The notes beneath the pieces were generated by a model. It saw only the letters and a list, made by a program, of their open reading frames with translations, did not search any database and was not told the DNA's origin. Positions 40,307-49,007 of a stretch of 64,000 nt of DNA are shown here, one piece after another. Source of the stretch: Sphingomonas faeni (lineage in GTDB: Bacteria > Pseudomonadota > Alphaproteobacteria > Sphingomonadales > Sphingomonadaceae). The DNA is taken from NCBI RefSeq assembly GCF_024273235.1, contig NZ_JANBVH010000001.1, positions 1 to 64,000 on the forward strand, read 5' to 3'. Each line of letters starts with the position of its first letter. Positions within the stretch are counted from its first letter, which is position 1. The translations under genes were made by a program, and so were the position numbers.

Positions 40307-42856
40307 ATGCGTACCATGCTTGCTTGCGGCGTTGCATTCGCCGCGCTCATGATTCCGGCCGCGGCCTTTGCTCAGTCGACCGGATCCCAGTCGTTCGATG
40401 AATCGAGCGAAATCGTCGTCAGCGGCAAGAAGGACAAAGCTGTCGGCGGCGTCGAGATTCCCGACTCGCCCAAGGCAAAGGTTGTCATCACGAGCGAGCT
40501 GATCCAGCGCCAGCGCGTCGGACAGTCGATCAACGAGGTCCTGAACCTCGTCCCCGGCGTCAGCTTTACCAACAACGATCCCTGGGGTTCGTCGGGCGGT
40601 TCGTTCTCGATCCGCGGCTTCAACTCGGACCGTATCTCGCAGACGTTCGACGGTGTCCCGCTCAACGATTCGGGTAACTATGCGGTCTATACGAACCAGC
40701 AGCTCGACAGCGAGCTGATCGAGAACGTCAACGTCAACCTGGGTTCGACCGACGTCGACAGCCCGACCGCATCGGCCGTCGGCGGCACCGTCAACATCAA
40801 CTCGCTCAAGCCGAGCGACACGATGGGCGCACTGGTGACCGGTTCGTACGGCAACATCATCGCACCGGGCGCGGGCGATCGCCCCTATACGCGTGTCTTC
40901 GGCATGATCCAGACCGGCGACTTCACGGGCCGTGGCACGAAGGCCTGGCTCGCTGCGTCGAACCTGCATAACGAGCCGGCTTTCGCGAACTATGGCGGGG
41001 TCCAGAAGTCGCAGTTCAACGCCAAGCTCTGGCAGGACATCGGCAGCAACGGCGACTTCGTCTCGATTGCCGGCCACTACAACGTCAACCGCAACAACTT
41101 CGGTGGCTCGCCGCTGACCGCAGCCGGGTTCGTCGACGCAAACGGTAACATCGTAGTCGACAAGAGCCGTCGTTTCTATGACATCGGCTATGCCACCGGT
41201 GCAGGCGCAGCCACCGGCGGCGCTCCGTGCAACACGGCAGCAGCACGCCCGCGCGTTGCAGATTTGCCGAACGCTTGCGGCACTTCGTTCGAGCGCCGCT
41301 ACAACCCGTCGAACACCGGCAACGCACGCTTCAACTCGCGCTTCACCTTGGCAGAGGGCCTGATCTTCTCGGTTGACGCCGCGTACCAGACCACCAAGGC
41401 CAATGGCGGCGGTGTTACGACCAGCGTCAATTCGACGACGGGTGCCATCACCGGCAACGCACGCGAAGGCGCGTATGTGCTGAACGGCCAGAACCTCTAC
41501 GGTTTCTACAGCGGCGGCTATTATTTCGGTCGCGACCTGAACGGCGATGGCGACATTCTCGACCGCGTCACCCTGGCCAATCCCAGCCAGACGAAGACGG
41601 ACCGCTACACGGCAGTCGCCAACCTGAGCTACCAGCTGAACGACCAGAACCGTGTCCGCCTGTCGTACACGTTCGATCGTGCCAAGCATCGCCAGACGGG
41701 TGAACTCGACTTCATCGACGCCGGTGGCGAGCCGTTCGACGTGTTCCCGGTCAACGAGCCGATCCTCGACGTGAACGGCGTCATCGTGCAGAAGCGCGAC
41801 CGCAAGTCCTTCGCGACGCTGAACCAGGTCGCAGGCGAATATCGCGGCCAGTTCCTCGAAGAGAAGCTGACCGTGCTGCTCGGCGTGCGGGCGCCGTTCT
41901 TCAAGCGCGAGCTCAACCAGAACTGCTTTACCACTGCGTCGAACGGCAACGTGGACTGCCCTTCGAGCGGTTCGCTGGCGACGTACGTCGCGGCAAACCC
42001 CTATGTCGTCAACGCAACGACCGGTGCCATCACCGGCTATGCAGCACCACAGGTACGCAACTACAAGTATGACAAGCTGCTGCCGAACATCGGTGCGACC
42101 TTCCACCTGACGCCGACCACCAGCGTCGCCGCCAACTATGCCAAGAACATCTCGGTCCCCAGCACGGATACGCTGTACAATGCAGTGTACGTGCCGCTGA
42201 GCAGCGATGCCTCGCAGCCGAATGCGGAAACGTCGGACAGCTACGACCTGAGCCTCCGGTATCAGCGCAGCATCGTCCAGGCGGGTATCACCGGCTGGTA
42301 TTCGAAGTACGTCAACCGCATCGTGTCGGCATTCAACGACGATTGCCAGTGCAGCGTCGACACCAACCTGGGTGCGGTCAAGAAGTACGGCATCGACGGC
42401 AGCGTGTCGGTCCGTCCGATCCCGCAGGTCCTGGCCTATGTCTTCGGTTCGTACATCCACTCCGAGATCGAGGACAATGTTGCCGGTGCCAATGGCGCGA
42501 TCGTCGCCACGGCCGGCAAGCGTGAGCGCGCCACGCCGAAGTTCATGTATGGTGGGCGTCTGCAGGGTTCGATCGGCAACCTCGATGTCGGCGGTCAGGT
42601 CAAGTATACCGGTTCGCGCTTCCTGAACGACATCAACACCCAGAAGTTCGCCGGCTACACGGTCGTCGATCTCGACGTTCGCTACTCGCTGGCATCGTTC
42701 GGCCTGCCGAAGACGGCGATCCAGCTGAACCTGACGAACCTGTTCGACAAGTTCTACATCGGTTCGTTCAGCGGCGGCCTGACCACCGCAAACTCGACCA
42801 ACGTGAACTTCGGTTCGCCGCGGGCAATCAGCGGGTCGCTCATCGTCGGCTTCTGA
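40307..42856 (+). CDS. TonB-dependent receptor
   Basis: An 849-residue outer-membrane gated channel. A signal peptide (about 22 residues ending AFAQ) is followed by a TonB-box region, the plug domain (INEVLNLVPGVSFTNNDPWG and SIRGFNSDR, about residues 70-110; GGTVNINSL near 155-165) and a 22-strand barrel ending SLIVGF with the terminal Phe typical of outer-membrane proteins. The ligand is not evident, since no siderophore, sugar or vitamin gene is adjacent. The upstream 206 bases are noticeably richer in A/T and probably hold the promoter. A strong hairpin terminator follows. Confidence 0.9.
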   Translation: MRTMLACGVAFAALMIPAAAFAQSTGSQSFDESSEIVVSGKKDKAVGGVEIPDSPKAKVVITSELIQRQRVGQSINEVLNLVPGVSFTNNDPWGSSGGSFSIRGFNSDRISQTFDGVPLNDSGNYAVYTNQQLDSELIENVNVNLGSTDVDSPTASAVGGTVNINSLKPSDTMGALVTGSYGNIIAPGAGDRPYTRVFGMIQTGDFTGRGTKAWLAASNLHNEPAFANYGGVQKSQFNAKLWQDIGSNGDFVSIAGHYNVNRNNFGGSPLTAAGFVDANGNIVVDKSRRFYDIGYATGAGAATGGAPCNTAAARPRVADLPNACGTSFERRYNPSNTGNARFNSRFTLAEGLIFSVDAAYQTTKANGGGVTTSVNSTTGAITGNAREGAYVLNGQNLYGFYSGGYYFGRDLNGDGDILDRVTLANPSQTKTDRYTAVANLSYQLNDQNRVRLSYTFDRAKHRQTGELDFIDAGGEPFDVFPVNEPILDVNGVIVQKRDRKSFATLNQVAGEYRGQFLEEKLTVLLGVRAPFFKRELNQNCFTTASNGNVDCPSSGSLATYVAANPYVVNATTGAITGYAAPQVRNYKYDKLLPNIGATFHLTPTTSVAANYAKNISVPSTDTLYNAVYVPLSSDASQPNAETSDSYDLSLRYQRSIVQAGITGWYSKYVNRIVSAFNDDCQCSVDTNLGAVKKYGIDGSVSVRPIPQVLAYVFGSYIHSEIEDNVAGANGAIVATAGKRERATPKFMYGGRLQGSIGNLDVGGQVKYTGSRFLNDINTQKFAGYTVVDLDVRYSLASFGLPKTAIQLNLTNLFDKFYIGSFSGGLTTANSTNVNFGSPRAISGSLIVGF

Positions 42857-42876
42857 GCCTTCGATACCGCAGCTTG

Positions 42877-42916
42877 AAAGGCCGCCGTTCCCTTTCGGGG
42901 AGCGGCGGCCTTTTTC
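42877..42916 (+). terminator. Rho-independent terminator after the TonB receptor
   Basis: AAAGGCCGCCG (42877-42887) pairs perfectly with CGGCGGCCTTT (42903-42913), followed by a run of T. It may also end the convergent PepSY gene transcript. Confidence 0.92.
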
Positions 42917-42920
42917 GTTT

Positions 42921-44267
42921 CTAGCGGGGGCGGAGGCGGTCGATGGCGAGGACCGTGAGGAGGGTGGCGCCGAACATCGGCATGGCCACGGCGAGCGTGG
43001 CGATGCTGCCGATCAGTACGGCCCCATAGCGGGGGCGGGTCAGTTTGAGCGGGGCGCCGAGCGTGCCGGGCTTGCGGCGGCGCCACCACATGACGGTGCC
43101 GGAGATTGCGAGGGTGGCGAGCAACGTCGTTACCAGCGTGCCGAGGATCTGGTTCGCGAGGCCGAAGAACGCGCCTTCGTGGATGGCTATGCCATAGCCT
43201 ATCGCGCGGTCGATCCATTGGCGTTGGGCGAAGTCGCGGCGGTCGAGGATCTGGCCGGTCGTGCCGTCCAGGGTCAGGCGGGTGCGCTGGGGGCGGTTGG
43301 CGGATTCGGAGCCTATCGTCCAGTTCGCGGTGCCGGGCTTGGGGGCGATGAGGACCGGGGCGGCGAGCGGGAGGCGCTCGGCCACCGCGACCATGCGGTC
43401 GAGGTCGCCGGGGCGCGGCGTTGTCGATACGGCCGATGGCGGGGGCATTGCCATGCCGCGGTGCCCGGCGTGTTCGTCGGCATTGGCCCCGGAGCTTTCG
43501 GCGGGCTTGGCCCCGGATCTGGCGGCGGGCTTGCCGGCGATCATCCAGTCGACTGGGCCGTCGGTGGTGCCGGTCGCGGTGCGGACCGCGGCGAGGTAAC
43601 TGCCCCAGGCATTCGCCCAGGGCAGGCCGGTGGCGATCAGGAACACCGCCGCGAGGCTTACCCAGATGCCGGCGACCGCGTGCGTGTCGCGCCAGAAGAG
43701 GCGCCGGCCGCTTCGCCAGCGGGGGTAGAGGACACCGGCGAGGCCCTTCCGCCCCCTCGGCCACCAGAGATAGAGGCCGGTGAGCAGCATCGTGATCGTC
43801 CAGCAGGCGGCGATCTCGACCAGCCAGCTGCCGGGTTTTCCGGCGAGCAGCGTGCCGTGGAGTGCGGAGATGGTCTTCATCAGGCGCGCGTCTTCGCGAA
43901 CGCTGCCGAGGACACGCGAACGGTAGGGATCGACATAGACGCGCGTCTCGACGCCGTCCCTGGCGATCAGGACGCGGACCGCCTGGGCGGGCGTTTCGGG
44001 GCGTTCGTATTTGCTCAGGTGCGCGCCCGGTTGCGCGGCGAGTGCGGTGGCGACGATCTGCTCGGGGGTGGCTCGCGTGGCGGTTATCGGGAGGCTGTCA
44101 TAGGCGCGCTCCTGCCAGGCCTCGATCTGTGGCTTCCATAGGTAGATCGTGCCGGTGACCGACAGCCACAGGATGAACGGCAGGCAGAACAGCCCGGCAT
44201 AGAAATGCCAGCGCCAGACCGCGTTGTACCAGGAGGTGCCGGGCGCCTTGCGCGTCACAGTTTCCAT
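42921..44267 (-). CDS. PepSY-associated membrane protein
   Basis: A 448-residue inner-membrane protein of the PepSY_TM family. The first helix (YNAVWRWHFYAGLFCLPFIL, about residues 14-34) is the family signature. Large periplasmic segments with PepSY-like repeats and three further helices follow, ending in a helix at the C-terminus. Relatives paired with TonB receptors are thought to pass reducing power for ferric-siderophore or metal release in the periplasm. Its start overlaps the end of the receptor gene by 13 bases. Confidence 0.85.
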   Translation of the reverse strand: METVTRKAPGTSWYNAVWRWHFYAGLFCLPFILWLSVTGTIYLWKPQIEAWQERAYDSLPITATRATPEQIVATALAAQPGAHLSKYERPETPAQAVRVLIARDGVETRVYVDPYRSRVLGSVREDARLMKTISALHGTLLAGKPGSWLVEIAACWTITMLLTGLYLWWPRGRKGLAGVLYPRWRSGRRLFWRDTHAVAGIWVSLAAVFLIATGLPWANAWGSYLAAVRTATGTTDGPVDWMIAGKPAARSGAKPAESSGANADEHAGHRGMAMPPPSAVSTTPRPGDLDRMVAVAERLPLAAPVLIAPKPGTANWTIGSESANRPQRTRLTLDGTTGQILDRRDFAQRQWIDRAIGYGIAIHEGAFFGLANQILGTLVTTLLATLAISGTVMWWRRRKPGTLGAPLKLTRPRYGAVLIGSIATLAVAMPMFGATLLTVLAIDRLRPR

Positions 44268-46549
44268 GTGAGGTCCGCCTGGAAGCTGCGCTGTGGGAAG
44301 GGGTGGAACAGGAAATACCGGTCGTTGCCGACGTTATCGACGCCGAGCCCGAGCGTGTAGTGATCGCCGACGCGGAACTGCGCGCGGAGATCGACGACGA
44401 GGTATTTGTAGAAGCCCTGATAGGTGTTGCCGACGACGTCGCTGTTGTCGAGCGTGCCGTAGAAGCGGCTGGCGTAGCGGCCGGCGGCGGTGAGCGCGAT
44501 GCCGTCGGCGGGGCGCCAGGTGCCGACCAGGGTCGCCTTCCATCGGGGGACCTGCGGCAAGCGCTTGCCGACCGAAGCGGGGAACGCAGGGTTCGCCCGC
44601 GTGGTCGCGTCGGCATAGGTGACGCTGGCGGAGAGGTCGAACCGGTCGACGATGTCGATGCGCTGGACGACGGCCTCGATCCCTCTCGCGCGGGTGCGGT
44701 CGACGTTCTGGACGAAGGTGGCGAGCGTGGTCGTGCCGTTGAGCGGACCGGTCTGCGAGATCAGCGCGTCCTTCACCGATTCGTTGAACAGCGAGACGCG
44801 GACGAGGCCATGGTCGTCGTGATGTTCGAGGCTGATCTCCTCCGAAAGCGCGCGTTCGGGGCGCAGGTTCGGGTTGGGGACCGCGGCGACGGGCGTGGTG
44901 ACGATCTGGTAAAGCTCGCCGACGGTGGGGAAGCGCCATGCCGTTCCGAACGAGGCTCGGGCGGTCCAATTGGCGGTCGCGGTCCACGCCAGCGACGCCT
45001 TCGGCGAGAAGCGCGCGGCGGTCAGCTCGGGCTGGGTGGCGGCGATCGCGGGGGACAGCGAATAGTTGCGGCCGTCATAGGCGCGCCACCATTCGTAGCG
45101 GCCGCCGAGCGTCAGCGTGACGTCGGGAATCGGCGTCCAGGCATCCTGCGCCCATAAGGCGGCGGTGCGGGTCTTGCCCTTCGACTGGAGGTTGAGCGCG
45201 CCGTCGTCCCCGGTCATCCAGTCGGTGGTCGCATAGCGGTTGCTGTTCAGGACGAAGCGATCGAAGTGCGCGCCGGCGCTGACGACGTGGTTGCCGCCAT
45301 GCCATGCGGCCTTGGCGTCGAGCGTCGTCCAGCCGGTGCCGTCGAGCCGGGCGATCGTCCCTGCCCCGCCAGCGCGTGCGGTCGGGAGCGCGGTGGTCGG
45401 GACGCGCTGGACGTCGTGGGCGTAGTCGTAGAGCGTGCCGATGACTTGCCAGTCGACCGCTTCGGACGCGCCGGTCGCGGAAAGCGAATGGCTCCAGTGG
45501 CGCTGGTCCTGCGCGTAGGTGCCGCCCGAGAAGGCGCTCGACGCGACCGTGTAGGCGCGGCCGTCGATGGTGAATGCCCCGGCATAAGCGGGCTGGCCGG
45601 TGGTCGTGTCGGTCAGATAGGTCTGTGCGACCGCGTCGGTGTCGTTGAGGAACAGCGCGCCGACATAGGTGAGGCGGATGCCGGAGGTGACGTCGAGCGC
45701 GGCCTTCAGCTTGAAGCGATCCTGTTGCTGGTGCTCGATGCCGCTCGCCCCGAGCACGCGGATCGGGGCGTTGGTGCGGTTGACGGCGTCATAACCGCCG
45801 GTGACGGGCGTCCCCGTGGCGCTGGTCGTGGTCGGGCGCGGGGCGGTGACGAACAGGGCCGGCTGGCTGTTGCTGGTGACGTGGTCGTAGCTCGCGAACA
45901 GGCTCAGCGGGCCGAAGCGATCGCCGAGCGTCGCGCCGACCTGGTAGGCGGGCAACGTGTCGTGCGTGCCGTATTGATCGTAGCGCTGGACGTTGGTGCC
46001 GGCAGTTATCGTGGCTTCGAGTTGGTCCGGCAGGCGCGTGGTGATGTTGACGACCGCGCCGATCGCGTTGCCGGGATAGGCCGCCGAAAACGGGCCGTAG
46101 AGGACATCGACGCGGGCGATCTCCTGCGGGCTGACGAGGCCCCAGCGCGGGGAGGCGTTGGTGTTGTTGTTGCCGATGAGTGCGGAGAGCAGCGCGCCGT
46201 CGGCGTAGACGAGGCTGCGGGCGCTGGCGCCGACCCCGGTGGTGCGGGTCGCAAGCGGGGCCTGCGTGTCGCCGATGTGGCGTTTGCGGACGAGCAGGCT
46301 CGGCAGGTATTTGAGGCTGTCCTCGGCGTTCATCGCGTTGGTGGTGGTGGCGATCGTCGCGGCATCGACGCTGGCCTGCGTGGCGGGGGCGTTCTCGATC
46401 GACTGCGCCTGTTTGCGCGCGAGGATCAGGATGTCGGTCTGTGGCGTGGGGTCGTCTTCGGCGGGTCTGGCGGCAGCCGGGGTGGCGGCGAGCGCAATCA
46501 GCGATGCGCAGGCGAACCCGCGGGCTCGCGCGCTGTGGAGCGTTGGCAT
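44255..46549 (-). CDS. TonB-dependent receptor of a metal-type cluster
   Basis: A 764-residue outer-membrane receptor. The signal peptide ends near AAARP; the plug domain contains AEDSLKYLPSLLVRKRHIGD and VDVLYGPFSAAYPGNAIGAVVNITTR (both in shortened family form); the barrel ends FQADLTWKL. The plug and barrel style resembles copper- or siderophore-type receptors (OprC/CirA-like) rather than sugar receptors. Its neighbours are a DUF2946 protein upstream and a PepSY protein downstream on the same strand. Together they suggest uptake or sensing of a metal; which one is inference. Confidence 0.88.
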   Translation of the reverse strand: MPTLHSARARGFACASLIALAATPAAARPAEDDPTPQTDILILARKQAQSIENAPATQASVDAATIATTTNAMNAEDSLKYLPSLLVRKRHIGDTQAPLATRTTGVGASARSLVYADGALLSALIGNNNTNASPRWGLVSPQEIARVDVLYGPFSAAYPGNAIGAVVNITTRLPDQLEATITAGTNVQRYDQYGTHDTLPAYQVGATLGDRFGPLSLFASYDHVTSNSQPALFVTAPRPTTTSATGTPVTGGYDAVNRTNAPIRVLGASGIEHQQQDRFKLKAALDVTSGIRLTYVGALFLNDTDAVAQTYLTDTTTGQPAYAGAFTIDGRAYTVASSAFSGGTYAQDQRHWSHSLSATGASEAVDWQVIGTLYDYAHDVQRVPTTALPTARAGGAGTIARLDGTGWTTLDAKAAWHGGNHVVSAGAHFDRFVLNSNRYATTDWMTGDDGALNLQSKGKTRTAALWAQDAWTPIPDVTLTLGGRYEWWRAYDGRNYSLSPAIAATQPELTAARFSPKASLAWTATANWTARASFGTAWRFPTVGELYQIVTTPVAAVPNPNLRPERALSEEISLEHHDDHGLVRVSLFNESVKDALISQTGPLNGTTTLATFVQNVDRTRARGIEAVVQRIDIVDRFDLSASVTYADATTRANPAFPASVGKRLPQVPRWKATLVGTWRPADGIALTAAGRYASRFYGTLDNSDVVGNTYQGFYKYLVVDLRAQFRVGDHYTLGLGVDNVGNDRYFLFHPFPQRSFQADLTWKL

Positions 46550-46603
46550 GGAATGTCCTTCGATACTGGGCGTTGCGGCGTCGCTGGAGAGCGGCGCGCG
46601 GCG

Positions 46604-47023
46604 TCAGGCGAAGGTGGGCGGCCCGGTCTGTGGCGGCGGCGGGGCAGCAAGGCCGTGGCCGATCGTGACGAGCGCGCGAGCGAGCGCCGGCGTCGCGCGG
46701 ATGCGGACGGGGGGCAGCGGGGCGGCGAGCGGCGGCGTGTCGATCGCGGGCGTGACGCCAGCGAACGCGCACGGATGTTCGGGACCCTGGCTGTGGTGAT
46801 CGGACGATTTCTCGTGATGCATGCCGGCCATGGCATGATCCATCGGTGCCTTGGCCGAGGGCATCGCCGGGCCGGTGCCGGAGCAGAGCACGATGCGGAA
46901 GCCCTGCGCATCGGCGACCGGCATCCACCCGGTCGGGATCAGCGCGCGGACGAGCATGGCGCAGGCGAACAGCAGCAACAGCCAACGGCGATGCGTCGCG
47001 GTCAGGGTGCGAAGGGCGGCCAT
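46604..47023 (-). CDS. DUF2946 family protein, His/Met-rich
   Basis: A 139-residue protein with a membrane/signal helix (about residues 13-32) followed by TGWMPVADAQGFRIVLCSG, the DUF2946 core, then a metal-binding-looking tail: MDHAMAGMHHEKSSDHH and a second cysteine (HPCAFAG). The ATG at 47023 is preferred; an open frame continues 5' through a G-rich tandem repeat but encodes only PKPPNPQT repeats unlike the family. It is first in the cluster with the receptor and PepSY genes. Copper or zinc binding is inferred from the residues only. Confidence 0.78.
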   Translation of the reverse strand: MAALRTLTATHRRWLLLLFACAMLVRALIPTGWMPVADAQGFRIVLCSGTGPAMPSAKAPMDHAMAGMHHEKSSDHHSQGPEHPCAFAGVTPAIDTPPLAAPLPPVRIRATPALARALVTIGHGLAAPPPPQTGPPTFA

Positions 47024-47097
47024 GCTTGCGGCGGTTTGCGCCGGGCGGCCGCGCGCGGCAAGTGGGCGTTTGGTCCGGGGGTGTGGGGGTTTGGTCC

Positions 47098-47165
47098 GGG
47101 GGTTTGGGGGTTTGGGGGTTTGGGGGTTTGGGGGTTTGGGGGTTTGGGGGTTTGGGGGTTTGGGG
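47098..47165. repeat. Octamer tandem repeat (GGGGGTTT)8
   Basis: Eight complete GGGGGTTT units followed by GGGG lie 75-140 bases upstream of the DUF2946 start. A short degenerate version (GTTTGGTCCGGGGG twice) precedes it at about 47067-47097. The plus strand can form a G-quadruplex, and such units can change in number by slippage. Confidence 0.95.
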
Positions 47166-47224
47166 CGTGAGGCGATGCTGCGCTGCGCGTTCCATCCGTC
47201 GCGCATTCGGGGACGGGCCGCTCT

Positions 47225-47338
47225 TCTCCCCTCCCTGGAAGGGAGGGGTCGGGGGTGGGTCGGCCCGCTTGTGCCGCGTGGGATTGGATTTGCGGACGCC
47301 TACCCACCCCCGGCCCCTCCCTTTCAGGGAGGGGGGAT
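47225..47338. repeat. R3 palindromic repeat, copy 6
   Basis: First of three R3 copies in the 823-base gap between DUF2946 and the histidine kinase; the gap has no gene. Middle has CCCGCTTGTGCCGCGTGGG. Confidence 0.88.
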
Positions 47339-47388
47339 AAAGTAGGAGAACGATGCGGATAATGGAGGCGAGCCGGGCGGGCTGACCT

Positions 47389-47502
47389 TCTCCCCTCCCT
47401 GGAAGGGAGGGGTCGGGGGTGGGTCGGCCCGCTTGAGCCGCGTGGGATCGGATTTGCGGAAGCCTACCCACCCCCGGCCCCTCCCTTTCAGGGAGGGGGG
47501 AA
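47389..47502. repeat. R3 palindromic repeat, copy 7
   Basis: Nearly the same as the next copy including its flanks (GAGCCGGGCGGGCTGACCTT before it), which points to a recent duplication. Confidence 0.88.
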
Positions 47503-47592
47503 TAAGGTTAGGCGACGATGCCGATGAGGGGGCGAGCCGGGCGGGCTCGCAGACCGATGTGCGGTTCGCGCGCTTTTGGGGCGGGCTGACCT

Positions 47593-47707
47593 TCTCCCCT
47601 CCCTGGAAGGGAGGGGTTGGGGGGTGGGTTGGCCCGCTTGAGCCGCGCGGGATCGGATTTGCGGACGCCTACCCACCCCCGGCCCCTCCCTTTCAGGGAG
47701 GGGGGAA
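47593..47707. repeat. R3 palindromic repeat, copy 8
   Basis: Middle CCCGCTTGAGCCGCGCGGGA is shared with the previous copy apart from single changes; GGGCGGGCTGACCTTCTCCC precedes both. Confidence 0.88.
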
Positions 47708-47846
47708 GATTGGTGGCGGCTGGTGTTCTGGCGCATTCGTTCTTGTCTTCGCCTGAGAACGGCTGGGAGCCATGTTCCGAACCTCACGACCCCCAAACAC
47801 CGCAGCTTTTGCGTGTCTCCGTCGCGGCGTGTAAGACCGCGGGCCA

Positions 47847-49007
47847 ATGGCTACCCCTTCCGTCTCGTCTCCCGGCTCGTCCGCGGTCAACTCGTCCGCG
47901 CTGAACTCGGCCCGGCGCCTGCCCTTCACTGCGCGGCCGTTCTTCGAGAACAAGGCGCGGGCGTTCTGGATTTTGCAGGCGGTCGGGTGGAGCGGTTACC
48001 TACTGCTGCGCGGAGTCGTCTCGATCTCGAACGGGCTGTCGCTCGACGGGGTGATCCCGGTGATCGTCGAGGCGATCGTCGGATACTGCATCACGCTGCT
48101 GCTCTCGACGATGTACGGCCAGTATCGCCAGATGAACCGGCTGGTCGGCATCTTCCTGACGATCGCGACGCTCGCCGCGGCGACCTTCCTGTATGCGGTG
48201 CTCGATGCGTTCACCTTCTCGTTCATCGCGACGTCGACGCCGGGGGTGACGCTGACGCGGTTGCTGGGGTCGGTGTATGTCACCTTCACCGTGCTGTTCG
48301 GCTGGTCGGCGCTGTATTTCGGGATCAATTTCTACCTGATCGTCGAGGCGCAGATCGACCAGATGGAGCATCTGGAGAACCAGGCGTCGTCGGCGCAGCT
48401 GGCGATGCTGCGGTACCAGCTCAACCCGCATTTCCTGTTCAACACGCTGAACTCGATCTCGACGCTGGTGCTGCTCAAGCAGACCGAGCGGGCGAATGCG
48501 ATGTTGTCGCGGCTGTCGTCGTTCCTGCGCTATACGCTGGCCAACGAACCGACCGCGCATGTCACCGTCGCGCAGGAGGTGGACCAGTTGAAGCTGTATC
48601 TGGAGATCGAGAAGATGCGCTTCGAGGATCGGATGCGGCCGAAGTTCGACATCGATCCGCGCGCCGAACGGGCGAGATTGCCCTCGCTGCTGCTGCAACC
48701 CCTCGTCGAAAACGCGATCAAATACGCCGTCACCCCGCAGGAAGAAGGCGCCGATATCCACGTCGAAGTGCGTCTTGCCGGGGAACGGGTGCAGATCGCC
48801 GTATCCGATACCGGTCCGGGCTTGATCGAGGGCCGGATCGGTTCAAGCCATTCGACCGGCGTGGGGCTCGCTAATATTAGAGACAGGTTGGTGCAGGCAT
48901 ATGGCCCCGACCACCGTTTCGAAACCCGCTCCACGCCGGCTGGAGGCTTCTCGGTGGAAATCGAGATCCCGTATCAGCTGGAAGACGTGAACAGAGAGGC
49001 CGCATGA
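47847..49007 (+). CDS. LytS-type sensor histidine kinase
   Basis: A 386-residue membrane kinase of the His_kinase (LytS/YehU-like) class. Four hydrophobic helices (about residues 40-60, 68-90, 98-120, 135-167) form the sensor part. The phosphorylated His195 lies in the LRYQLNPHFLFNTLNSIS motif. The ATP-binding domain has SDTGPGL and HSTGVGLANIRDRL near residues 325-350. The stop overlaps the start of the response regulator (ATGA), so the two are made together. The stimulus is unknown. Confidence 0.93.
   Translation: MATPSVSSPGSSAVNSSALNSARRLPFTARPFFENKARAFWILQAVGWSGYLLLRGVVSISNGLSLDGVIPVIVEAIVGYCITLLLSTMYGQYRQMNRLVGIFLTIATLAAATFLYAVLDAFTFSFIATSTPGVTLTRLLGSVYVTFTVLFGWSALYFGINFYLIVEAQIDQMEHLENQASSAQLAMLRYQLNPHFLFNTLNSISTLVLLKQTERANAMLSRLSSFLRYTLANEPTAHVTVAQEVDQLKLYLEIEKMRFEDRMRPKFDIDPRAERARLPSLLLQPLVENAIKYAVTPQEEGADIHVEVRLAGERVQIAVSDTGPGLIEGRIGSSHSTGVGLANIRDRLVQAYGPDHRFETRSTPAGGFSVEIEIPYQLEDVNREAA

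Noticed and set aside
40214..42460. Open frame of 748 codons on the minus strand across the first TonB receptor
   Set aside because: The plus-strand receptor has full family features from signal peptide to terminal Phe; the antisense reading has none.
45266..47170. Open frame of 634 codons on the plus strand across the second TonB receptor and DUF2946 gene
   Set aside because: Its end is the G-rich tandem repeat read as GVWGFGGL repeats, and no domain is visible.
47024..47206. N-terminal extension of the DUF2946 protein with PKPPNPQT repeats
   Set aside because: It is only the minus-strand translation of the GGGGGTTT tract, lies before the natural signal helix and is not family-like.
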